A DNA stretch of 51,418 bases from JBFWML01 sp050251635 (GTDB taxonomy: Bacteria; Campylobacterota; Campylobacteria; Campylobacterales; SZUA-545): positions 1 to 51,418 of the forward strand of contig JBFWML010000011.1 in the NCBI GenBank assembly GCA_050251635.1. Direction: 5' to 3'. Positions 31,697-38,860 of this stretch are shown piece after piece. The translations under genes and the position numbers were made by a program. Below the pieces are notes generated by a model. The model was not told the DNA's origin. It worked only from the letters and a program-made list of their open reading frames with translations, and did no database searches. Each line of letters begins with the position of its first letter. Position 1 is the first letter of the stretch.

Positions 31697-33304
31697 TTAC
31701 GGCAGCAGCGGCAGGCCCAGCTCTTTTAAAAATGTGTTGTGTTTTGCGGTGGCTGCTTTGATTTTTTCTTCGATCTCGCTCAGCGTTGCGTGGGTTGCAG
31801 CCAGATCGATCTCTTCTTCAGCCTGTGCTGTACTGATATAGCGCGAAATGTTCAGGTTGTAATCATTGGCGGCAATCTCGTCCATAGCCACGCGGCGGGA
31901 GTAGCGATCTTCCTCTTTACGGAACTGGTAGGCGGAAACGATTTTTTCGATATGTTCGGGCAGCAGGCGGTTTTGGCGCTTGCCCTTTTCGTAATGTTCG
32001 GCGGCGTTGACGAAAAGCACGTCATCGGGTTTTTTGCACTTTTTCAGCACCAGAATACACACCGGAATGCCGGTGGAATAAAACAGGTTGGCGGGCAGGC
32101 CGATCACGGTGTCGATATGGCCGTCTTTGAGCAGTTTGGTACGGATGCGCTCCTCCGCGCCGCCGCGAAAAAGCACGCCGTGGGGCAGGATGATCGCCAT
32201 CGTGCCCTCTTTGCTCAAAAAGTGAAACCCGTGGAGCAAAAAGGCGAAGTCGGCGGCGGATTTGGGGGCCAGCCCGTAGTTTTTAAAACGAAAATCCTCG
32301 CCCATCGCCTCGGTGGGTTCCCAGCGGTAGCTAAAAGGCGGGTTGGCGACAATCGCGTCGAAGGTAATCTTTTTGGCCGGGTTTTGCTCCCGCAAAATAT
32401 CCCAGTCGTTCACGAGCGAATCGCCGTGGCAGATTTCGAACTCCGAATCTTTGACCCCGTGCAGCAGCATATTCATCCGCGCCAGGTTGTAGGTGGTGAT
32501 GTTTTTTTCCTGGCCGTAAATCTTGCCGATGCCGTGCGGCCCCATTTGGTGACGCACGTTGAGCAGCAACGAACCCGACCCGCAGGCAAAATCCAGCACT
32601 CTGTCCAGTTTGGGTTTTTTGCCGCTGGCCGGGTCTTGGCTGTCCAGCGTGACGATTTCCGAAAGAATCGTAGAAATCTGCTGGGGCGTATAGAACTCCC
32701 CCGCCTTTTTGCCGCTGCCCGCCGCAAACTGGCCGATCAGGTATTCGTAGGCGTCGCCCAGAATATCGCTGGAGGTCGAAAAGCCCGCGATCCCTTCGGC
32801 GATTTTTTGAATAATCGCGCAAAGCTTGGCGTTGCGATCGGCGTAGGTTTTGCCCAGCTTTTCCGAATCGAGATTGATCTCCGAAAACAAGCCCCGGAAG
32901 GTGCTTTCAAACGATTCGTTTTCGATGTATTTAAACCCGCTTCTTAGCGTGTTGAGCAGTTCGCCGTCCTGCCTGCGGGCAAGGTCTGCAATGCTGCTCC
33001 ACAGGTATTCGGGGCGGATCACATAATGCACCCGGCGGCGCATGAGTTTTTCGAACTCGATCACGTCGCCCGCATTGTTTTCATACCACAGGCAAAGCGG
33101 CGAAAGACCCGGCGCGGCGCTTTGTGGCGGGTACTCCGCGCCCAGCTCTTTTTTGGCGGCGGCTTCGTAGTTGTCCGACAGATACCGCAAAAAGAGAAAC
33201 GAAAGCATATAGTCGCGGAAGTCATCGGCGTCCATTGTGCCGCGCAGTTTGTCGGCAATAGCCCAGAGGGTTTTGCCTAGTTCTTTATATTCTTGTTCGC
33301 TCAT
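31697..33304 (-). CDS. hsdM: Type I restriction-modification methyltransferase subunit
   Basis: This is a 535-residue N6-adenine methyltransferase. The N-terminal helical domain (LWAIADKLRG, FRDYMLSFLFLRYLSD) is followed by the SAM-binding motif DFACGSGSLL (238-247) and catalytic NPPF (321-324), with the FYTPQQIS segment between. With HsdS it methylates the type I recognition site. It is unusually the last gene of the operon, far from hsdR and separated from hsdS by three genes and a remnant. Its ATG overlaps the dinD stop (ATGA). Residues 1-52 are repeated without change in the remnant at 34174-34380. Confidence 0.95.
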   Translation of the reverse strand: MSEQEYKELGKTLWAIADKLRGTMDADDFRDYMLSFLFLRYLSDNYEAAAKKELGAEYPPQSAAPGLSPLCLWYENNAGDVIEFEKLMRRRVHYVIRPEYLWSSIADLARRQDGELLNTLRSGFKYIENESFESTFRGLFSEINLDSEKLGKTYADRNAKLCAIIQKIAEGIAGFSTSSDILGDAYEYLIGQFAAGSGKKAGEFYTPQQISTILSEIVTLDSQDPASGKKPKLDRVLDFACGSGSLLLNVRHQMGPHGIGKIYGQEKNITTYNLARMNMLLHGVKDSEFEICHGDSLVNDWDILREQNPAKKITFDAIVANPPFSYRWEPTEAMGEDFRFKNYGLAPKSAADFAFLLHGFHFLSKEGTMAIILPHGVLFRGGAEERIRTKLLKDGHIDTVIGLPANLFYSTGIPVCILVLKKCKKPDDVLFVNAAEHYEKGKRQNRLLPEHIEKIVSAYQFRKEEDRYSRRVAMDEIAANDYNLNISRYISTAQAEEEIDLAATHATLSEIEEKIKAATAKHNTFLKELGLPLLP

Positions 33305-34170
33305 TGTTTTTTATTGTCCTCATCATGTCTGGGTAGGGTTTTGGTGTTTTTCGCCAGCTTCTTTTCTTCGGTTTTCACACGACGTTCCAGCTTTTTGAGA
33401 TCCTCTTCGGCGGGCAGTTTTTCCGGCTGAATGCCGCGCTGCGCCAACATGTCGCGCACACTCACATTGTTTTGGACATGCTCATGGGTGATTGCGCCTT
33501 CGCCCTGCAGGTTGGCGCGATCCACATTATGGTTGGTCATTTCGGTGGCGAGATTCTTGGCGGCGATAGTCAGGGTGGGCAGAAAGTCGGCCAGCGGACG
33601 GCTTTTGACGATGCCGTATTTGTCTTTCATTGCCTGCGTGGTATGCCCGCCAAAAAGCGCCTGATCGCCTTTGGATCGGATACGGCCAAAACCCGCATCG
33701 TCCACACCCCGCTCGTAGATGTTTTGCGACAGGGTTTTTTCCGATTCCCGCAGCCGGTCGCGGGCCTCCAGCCGGGCTTGGAATTTCATGCGATCTTCGA
33801 TCAACTCCTGCTTGCGGGTCTGAACAGCAAAATAGCTTTGCGCAAAAGCAATCTCCGGCTTGCGCGGATCGCCGTTCTGGGCGATCAGGTAGCAAGCGTA
33901 GCGGGTAAGCATAAAATCGTCGATTTCACGCTTAGACCCGCTACCCAGTTCGACCATTTTCGTGACGCCACGAAAATGGTCAGAAGCCCTATGTCCGCTG
34001 GCTTCGCAGGATTCGATGGCGCGATTGATGGCAGTCTGGAAGTTCTCCCATCGGGCATAACCCAAAGGAACTTGCAGATCGCGGGCAAACCAGAATTCGA
34101 CGCCTTCGGCATCGGCCCGCTGCACGGCGGTTTCCAGGGTTTCTTGAAGGGCTTGTAGTTGTTTATCCAT
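33301..34170 (-). CDS. DinD-like (BRO-N) DNA damage-inducible protein
   Basis: This is a 289-residue protein. The N-terminal half has the BRO-N/DinD pattern (EFWFARDLQVPLGYARWENF, AINRAIESCEASG, DFMLTRYACYLIAQNGD) and the second half is charged and helical, with GDQALFGGHTTQAMKDKYG. E. coli DinD is SOS-induced and inhibits RecA-mediated strand exchange; relatives are frequent inside type I restriction loci. Its ribosome site (AAGGA) lies in the last codons of the fused hsdM'-hsdS' remnant, 3 bases away, which suggests dinD originally followed an hsdS gene. It overlaps hsdM by 4 bases. Confidence 0.85.
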   Translation of the reverse strand: MDKQLQALQETLETAVQRADAEGVEFWFARDLQVPLGYARWENFQTAINRAIESCEASGHRASDHFRGVTKMVELGSGSKREIDDFMLTRYACYLIAQNGDPRKPEIAFAQSYFAVQTRKQELIEDRMKFQARLEARDRLRESEKTLSQNIYERGVDDAGFGRIRSKGDQALFGGHTTQAMKDKYGIVKSRPLADFLPTLTIAAKNLATEMTNHNVDRANLQGEGAITHEHVQNNVSVRDMLAQRGIQPEKLPAEEDLKKLERRVKTEEKKLAKNTKTLPRHDEDNKKQ

Positions 34171-34173
34171 GCC

Positions 34174-34380
34174 TCAATCCTTTCGGCCTTCATCCATGAC
34201 CGGAAAAAGCTGCTGCATCAGCCCTTTTTTAGCGGCGGCTTCGTAGTTGTCGGAGAGATACCGCAAAAAGAGAAACGAAAGCATATAGTCGCGGAAGTCA
34301 TCGGCGTCCATTGTGCCGCGCAGCTTGTCGGCAATGGCCCAGAGGGTTTTGCCCAGTTCTTTATATTCTTGTTCGCTCAT
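34174..34380 (-). pseudogene. Fused hsdM'-hsdS' remnant (68 codons)
   Basis: Codons 1-52 encode the same residues as HsdM 1-52, but the DNA differs from the intact hsdM at several bases, all silent. After Lys52 the frame switches to GLMQQLFP and a short tail, which is the end of an HsdS protein (compare HKKGLMQQLFP in the intact hsdS). About 27 bases around the switch match the hsdS repeat near 37179-37205. The join lies in a run of A/T shared by both genes. The fragment keeps a start with ribosome site AAAGGGA and a stop, but has no catalytic part. It is best explained as the scar of a deletion that removed most of an hsdM-hsdS pair. Confidence 0.85.
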
Positions 34381-34387
34381 AATATCG

Positions 34388-34431
34388 TCCCTTTATGATA
34401 TTCAATTCTATTTTTTAATCTACTAATTCAA
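34388..34431 (-). promoter_or_regulatory. Possible promoter for the remnant-dinD-hsdM segment
   Basis: In the 79-base AT-rich gap after the D12 methylase gene, the minus strand has TTGAAT (34426-34431), 15 bases, then TAGAAT (34405-34410), and AAAGGGA (34388-34394) before the ATG at 34380. The spacing is short for a sigma-70 promoter, so this is tentative. It is the only gap of this size inside the restriction operon. Confidence 0.35.
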
Positions 34432-34459
34432 TATAAGCCCATACAAGACCTAAAATTAC

Positions 34460-35320
34460 TCATATCGTAGCCACGCAGTTTAAATTTGTAATTGATTTTT
34501 CAAACTCCAATCCATTGGAAAAAACTAATATTTCATCACCTATTTTATTAGATGTCGAATGCTGAAGTTTGTATGACATCTTTCTGTATTTTCGATACAT
34601 ATCTATAATGGCCCCTTCGTAATCATATGACAATAACCAAGGCGCAGATAAAGAAGCTATATTCTCAGATAGTCTAATGTGATCTTCCATTTTATAAAAG
34701 TTTAAATATAAATTCGATCCTTTTTCGAAGTATGGCGGATCAAGATAAATGAATGAGTTTCTATTTTTAAGACTATATTCAGACATTAGACGAATTCCGT
34801 CTTTGTTTGTGACATCAATTCGGCTAGAAAATTTGCCAATTTTTTCTATTTTTTTTATTAACTCATGTCTATTATATCTAGCATCAATTTTATATTGTCC
34901 TGTTTGCTGGATGCCGCCAATGACACCGCCATTAATAACTCCGGATACATTTGTTCTATTTAAAAAAAAGAATGCCGTTGCCAAATCAAAAATATTTGAA
35001 TTATTCTTGTTTTTTATTATTTCTTTGGAAAGTTTCCATGTATCGATATTAACAGGGGTTTTGTCAATCCAATCAATCAGGCGATTTGTCTGAAGCTTGC
35101 ATGTCATCCAAAAAGAATAAACCATGGGATCGAGGTCATTAATAACAATGCTTTCTGCATATTCCTCATACAATAAACGCAAGGCAAGTCCAGCCCCGCC
35201 CGCATAAGGCTCAACGTATCTGCACCCAACAATTCCATTCTCCACGAGCAAACTCGAAACAAAAGGAAATATCCGTCCTTTTCCGCCGGGGTATCTTAAC
35301 GGAGAGTGCGCTACGCTCAT
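34460..35320 (-). CDS. D12-class (Dam-like) N6-adenine DNA methyltransferase
   Basis: This is a 286-residue methylase with RYPGGKG (9-15), the SAM-binding segment EPYAGGAGLALRLL (37-50) and catalytic DPPY (194-197), the hallmarks of D12-class enzymes such as Dam and M.EcoRV. The gene is AT-rich compared with hsdM and hsdR. No cognate restriction endonuclease is visible beside it. The start overlaps the ParB-like stop (ATGA), so the two are made together. It could protect against a host or phage nuclease, modify DNA for the ParB-like partner or act as an orphan methylase. The target sequence cannot be predicted. Confidence 0.88.
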   Translation of the reverse strand: MSVAHSPLRYPGGKGRIFPFVSSLLVENGIVGCRYVEPYAGGAGLALRLLYEEYAESIVINDLDPMVYSFWMTCKLQTNRLIDWIDKTPVNIDTWKLSKEIIKNKNNSNIFDLATAFFFLNRTNVSGVINGGVIGGIQQTGQYKIDARYNRHELIKKIEKIGKFSSRIDVTNKDGIRLMSEYSLKNRNSFIYLDPPYFEKGSNLYLNFYKMEDHIRLSENIASLSAPWLLSYDYEGAIIDMYRKYRKMSYKLQHSTSNKIGDEILVFSNGLEFEKSITNLNCVATI

Positions 35321-36588
35321 TGTCTTTTACCGTGGCTGATTCCAAGAATAGCGCCTAGGATGACTGACATCGCAAGAGCTTGTTCTTCATTTCTGGAATT
35401 GACATAGTCATGGGCACCGGTTTGAAACAGCTGAACAATTTTGTTTTTCTCTACGCTCTGATTGGATAAAGATGTTTTACTGTCTTGATCAAGATTTTTC
35501 TTAGCTTGGTCATAATTATTGGTGAGATAATCATTCAAGTTCATCTTAACTTCTTTTGCCGCAGTTTCAGCAAGTAGCCTTAGAGACATTCTAAAAAGAA
35601 CAATAAAATCGTCCGAAAGATTCTTTTTTTCTGACAGGTAAAATTTATAGACACTTTCAATATCTCTATATAGATTGTTTACGTGCCCGCGTTTGAGAGA
35701 GAGGGTTCCGCCAAACACAGGAAGCCCGTGCTTTTTTATTCTTTGAGTTCTTGTACCCTGAGAATCCCCCGCAGCCAAACCATTTGCTTGTGGAGCGATA
35801 ACACTTGGGCCAGATTGTTCACTTTTAGACAATGGAGTCAAAATTGCCTGTTCGACAAAATCTTTCCCTTTTTTTGCATCGTAAACAGAATCGACCTTTT
35901 TGTCTCTTAGTTCAAGCACTACCTTTCTCAAGTTTTCGAGATTATTAAAGATAAAGTGCTCCCCATTATTGTTTATTGAAAGCATTGATTTAACGTCTTT
36001 AAAGCTCAAAAGACGATCTAGTGTTGTTTTTTGGATACGCTCTTTGTCATCTTTTGTTATAGCTTTTTCGTGCATCAGAAAATCAAGCGCCTCCACCCCA
36101 ATAGATGGCTTACTCTCGAAACGACTTTTCTGTTCCGAATTCCAACTAATTTGACCCCTTCCACCTTGCTCTCCACCATGGTTAATAGCCACCCAGTGAC
36201 GAATGGAATCCCGATCTTCAAAAACTACACACCCAGCTTCGGACGGTATGCTTCCATATTTCTTAAGAATCGCATCAATTTTATTCTTAATTTTTGGCAT
36301 AAAATCTGCCAAACTTGGAGTCTCAAGAATTTTTAACGCCGTCACCCTTCTATTGCCATCACCATCAATGTATCTCGATCCGCTCTTGAAAAGAATGAGT
36401 TTTGAGCTTGGATTAAGCCCTTTCTCATAAATATCAGCCGCGAGACTGACAATTTTATCCCCTTGATCGCGAAGCATGGACTGAATAGCATCTCTCTGGT
36501 TGGATACAGGCGGAAAGCGCGGGTTGTTTACATCCAAATCAATCTCGCTAATTTTTATGGTCTTTTCTTCATACGCTGGATGACTCAT
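35317..36588 (-). CDS. ParB/Srx-fold protein in the restriction operon
   Basis: This is a 423-residue protein. Residues about 10-90 show the ParB N-terminal pattern: ISEIDLDVNNPR, a helical stretch and the core GDGNRRVTALKIL (76-88). A following segment, WVAINHGGEQGGRGQISW, is rich in Gly and His. The remainder is helical and charged without a motif I know. ParB-fold proteins can bind or cleave nucleotides or DNA, but the fold alone gives no function. It is not chromosome partition ParB: no ParA, no standard HTH centre. It overlaps hsdS and the D12 methylase by 4 bases each, forming a two-gene AT-rich cassette. Confidence 0.7.
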   Translation of the reverse strand: MSHPAYEEKTIKISEIDLDVNNPRFPPVSNQRDAIQSMLRDQGDKIVSLAADIYEKGLNPSSKLILFKSGSRYIDGDGNRRVTALKILETPSLADFMPKIKNKIDAILKKYGSIPSEAGCVVFEDRDSIRHWVAINHGGEQGGRGQISWNSEQKSRFESKPSIGVEALDFLMHEKAITKDDKERIQKTTLDRLLSFKDVKSMLSINNNGEHFIFNNLENLRKVVLELRDKKVDSVYDAKKGKDFVEQAILTPLSKSEQSGPSVIAPQANGLAAGDSQGTRTQRIKKHGLPVFGGTLSLKRGHVNNLYRDIESVYKFYLSEKKNLSDDFIVLFRMSLRLLAETAAKEVKMNLNDYLTNNYDQAKKNLDQDSKTSLSNQSVEKNKIVQLFQTGAHDYVNSRNEEQALAMSVILGAILGISHGKRQ

Positions 36589-37826
36589 AACGGATTCTCC
36601 TTTGTGGATGGAAAGAGCTGCAGTATTAGCCCTTTTTTGTGGGTTTTTAGGGTTTCGAGTTTTTGGCTTTGCGCGGCGATCAGATCGTCGATCGAAGAGA
36701 GACAGTCGGCGATTTTTTGCTGTTCGTCCTCACCCTGTGGAACGGCGCATGCAACCCTCTCAAGAACCTCAATTGAAAGACCAGGTTGAGCCTGTCCGGT
36801 TGCAAACTTGTTTAGGTTAAGAATATTCAGATTGCAAAAGAGCCAGTCTGTGCTTATCCCCGTTTTAGGTGTTGCCACAACCGCATGCTCGGTAGCATAG
36901 AAGTCGCCATCAACGAAATTGATATTTCCACAAAGAGCCCCTTGTCGCCCAATAAGTGAGTATTTTCCTGATTGATTAAAGGTCTTTGTGTAGCCGCGCA
37001 AGCCGTTACCACCAAAGCACGGATAAAGCCCCTCTCCGTAGTTTTCGAAAATCGCTGCTGCCGAAATAAACTTTCCAGCTTGCATTTCGCAAGTGTCGCC
37101 AAGCGTTTTTTCTTCCCACTCCGGCGCGTTTTGGAATTCGGGGAAGCGCAGGCGGGGGACGGTTTCGCCCTCGCGGGGGAAAAGCTGCTGCATCAGCCCT
37201 TTTTTGTGGGTTTTGAGGGTTTCGAGCTTTTGGCTTTGCGCGGCGATCAGATCGTCGATCGAAGAAAGACAGTCGGCGATTTTTTGTTGTTCTTCTAGCG
37301 CACGACTACCCTGTGGCAAGGGAACAGGCAGAGCCAACAGATCGTTATTGTCGATATTGAGCGATCCATGTGCGCGTGCGCCTACAGTAATAAAGTTTCT
37401 AAGCCATTTGCCATGCAGATTCCCAAAGAATAGATAGTCAAGATATTTTGGGAAAACAATGTTTGAATTGATCCGAAAACAAGTAAATATGCTGTTTGGG
37501 ACGGCCCCCGGCTCTTTGCCAGAATATAACCCAATAAACCCTTGCGGATACTCCTTAGTTGCGCTCTTGTTATAAGCAAAATCGTTGTTTTTAATAACCA
37601 AATAGCTCTTGTATTGCGAACCAGCAATTTCGCGACCAAACTTTTCCAGCTGAGAGACCAGCCCAATGCCAGCAGCAACACTCATGAGTGTATATTTGTT
37701 GTTACCCAATCTCTCGCGAATAAGAGCCGCGAATTTACTCAATTCCATCTCTTCCCACTCCGGCGCGTTTTGGAATTCGGGGAAGCGCAGCTTAGGCGTT
37801 AAAGTTGCTTTTTCTACACCGGCCAT
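36585..37826 (-). CDS. hsdS: Type I restriction-modification specificity subunit
   Basis: This is a 413-residue HsdS with two target recognition domains (about 13-180 and 226-365), each followed by the same conserved helix QQKIADCLSSIDDLIAAQSQ (180-199 and 369-388). LRFPEFQNAPEWEE starts both halves (residues 13-26 and 226-239). The protein is therefore an internal tandem duplication with two different recognition parts, specifying a split DNA site. The DNA of the conserved parts is nearly identical (see repeats), so domain exchange is possible. The start abuts the PIN-like gene without a gap, and the stop overlaps the ParB-like gene (ATGA). Confidence 0.93.
   Translation of the reverse strand: MAGVEKATLTPKLRFPEFQNAPEWEEMELSKFAALIRERLGNNKYTLMSVAAGIGLVSQLEKFGREIAGSQYKSYLVIKNNDFAYNKSATKEYPQGFIGLYSGKEPGAVPNSIFTCFRINSNIVFPKYLDYLFFGNLHGKWLRNFITVGARAHGSLNIDNNDLLALPVPLPQGSRALEEQQKIADCLSSIDDLIAAQSQKLETLKTHKKGLMQQLFPREGETVPRLRFPEFQNAPEWEEKTLGDTCEMQAGKFISAAAIFENYGEGLYPCFGGNGLRGYTKTFNQSGKYSLIGRQGALCGNINFVDGDFYATEHAVVATPKTGISTDWLFCNLNILNLNKFATGQAQPGLSIEVLERVACAVPQGEDEQQKIADCLSSIDDLIAAQSQKLETLKTHKKGLILQLFPSTKENPL
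36629..36725. repeat. hsdS spacer-helix direct repeat, copy 1
   Basis: These 97 bases match 37196-37292 with about four substitutions. They encode the second conserved helix of HsdS. Such long near-identical repeats allow recombination that adds, removes or swaps recognition domains. Confidence 0.85.
37111..37151. repeat. hsdS recognition-domain start repeat, copy 1
   Basis: This 41-base exact match to 37750-37790 encodes the LRFPEFQNAPEWEE segment at the start of the second recognition half. Exact identity at DNA level suggests recent duplication or gene conversion. Confidence 0.88.
37196..37292. repeat. hsdS spacer-helix direct repeat, copy 2
   Basis: This is the partner of 36629-36725, encoding the central conserved helix. 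The adjoining bases 37179-37205 recur in the fused remnant near 34203-34230, which ties the remnant to an hsdS gene of the same family. Confidence 0.85.
37750..37790. repeat. hsdS recognition-domain start repeat, copy 2
   Basis: This 41-base exact match to 37111-37151 encodes the start of the first recognition half of HsdS. It gives a second crossover site on the other side of the first recognition domain. Confidence 0.88.
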
Positions 37827-38372
37827 TTATTGACGATCTCCGGTTTTGGTTTCAAGCTCTTTGATTTTACTCATTAGGTATTCCAACCAGTCGTGCGCCC
37901 CAATAGGCTCTCCCCCGCTTTTCCAAAAAGAAATAAGTTTGAGATTGGGACTTTGCCTTGCTGGTTCTACGGCCATTGCCTTTTCTTGCGTAGCGAGATA
38001 GCCGTTCACATCGGCACTGATTCCCATGTGCAGCAAATCCGCGCCATGCGTGGGGTGCGCTGCGGCAAGCCCGGTTATTTGTTCCAGCCGTCCATCCGAA
38101 AAACCAGCATTATCAAAATTAGAATTATTCGACCCAAACCCAAACACAGGCTTGGGAGAAAAGATTGTCAGACGGGGCAGAAGCGCTTCGCAAAAATTTC
38201 TCAGTTCCGTTTTTGTTGGATAAGCTCTTTCTACTTCTTGCTTAATAAGCAGCGTAATCCCAAATTCGATCGGCAAACTTCTTTGGTTCGCTTCGCTTAT
38301 TGGATCAATCTTGTTTTTCATGAAAAAGTCAAACATATTGCAATCAAGAATAACTTTGGTTTTATTGCTCAT
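37827..38372 (-). CDS. PIN-like domain protein (second of two)
   Basis: This is a 181-residue protein. VILDCNMFDFF (Asp10) resembles the first acidic strand of PIN nucleases, and the region GADLLHMGISADVNGYLATQEKAM contains spaced acidic residues like the later PIN motifs. The match is weaker than for its neighbour, so I call it PIN-like. PIN domains are metal-dependent RNases and the toxic part of many toxin-antitoxin pairs. The start overlaps the DUF4411 stop (ATGA), and the stop abuts the hsdS start, so it is locked into the restriction operon. Confidence 0.55.
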   Translation of the reverse strand: MSNKTKVILDCNMFDFFMKNKIDPISEANQRSLPIEFGITLLIKQEVERAYPTKTELRNFCEALLPRLTIFSPKPVFGFGSNNSNFDNAGFSDGRLEQITGLAAAHPTHGADLLHMGISADVNGYLATQEKAMAVEPARQSPNLKLISFWKSGGEPIGAHDWLEYLMSKIKELETKTGDRQ

Positions 38373-38860
38373 GTCCGTCCCAATACAAACCGCGCCTGTT
38401 CGCGGCGTAGCATTTCGTAGGGGGTCATAAAGCGCAGGTCAAGACCGATGCAGACATTGGGGATTTTGATTCGTTTTGTGGAATTTGCGGCTGTTTCGTG
38501 GGTCACGATCACGCTTTGGGTTGCCAGAGCATGGGCAATCAGGTAAAAATCCGCCACTTGCAAAAAGGTGTTGATCGCCGCCGGTTCGTAATTTTGCGCC
38601 ATCACCCAGCTATTGACTCTTCCAAACTGCATAGCGGTTTGCGGATCGGTTTTTTTAAACAAGCCGTTAGGCTGCCTCTGCGCCCACTCGGTGAGTTCGT
38701 CAGCTCCGTTAGCCAGCTCATCGGCCACCTTATCGATGCTAAAAACCTTTGCCGCTGCGTTTTGCTCGACAATCCAGTCCCAGAACGCCGGGCAAAAATC
38801 CAGCCCGTATTGCAGGTTTTTGGCCTGAATAAACACGTTGGCATCCAGCAAATAACTCAT
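38369..38860 (-). CDS. DUF4411-family PIN domain protein
   Basis: This is a 163-residue protein beginning YLLDANVFIQAKN, with Asp6 as the first PIN metal ligand, followed by IDKVADEL and VADFYLIAHALA, then VTHETAAN. This layout matches DUF4411, a PIN-fold family commonly paired with an XRE-ImmA/IrrE protein upstream. It probably acts as an RNase toxin or regulated nuclease, with the upstream gene as its control partner. It overlaps both neighbours by 4 bases (ATGA). Confidence 0.82.
   Translation of the reverse strand: MSYLLDANVFIQAKNLQYGLDFCPAFWDWIVEQNAAAKVFSIDKVADELANGADELTEWAQRQPNGLFKKTDPQTAMQFGRVNSWVMAQNYEPAAINTFLQVADFYLIAHALATQSVIVTHETAANSTKRIKIPNVCIGLDLRFMTPYEMLRREQARFVLGRT

Noticed and set aside
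34174..34380. Treating the 68-codon hsdM-like frame as a functional small protein
   Set aside because: It has only the N-terminal helices of HsdM joined to an HsdS tail and no active site; a deletion scar explains it better.
35317..36588. Chromosome partition ParB
   Set aside because: Only the N-terminal ParB-fold core matches; no ParA gene, no typical DNA-binding centre, and the location is inside a restriction operon.
36585..37826. Repeats in hsdS read as a CRISPR or mobile element
   Set aside because: Only two copies of each repeat, coding and in frame, matching the known internal symmetry of HsdS.
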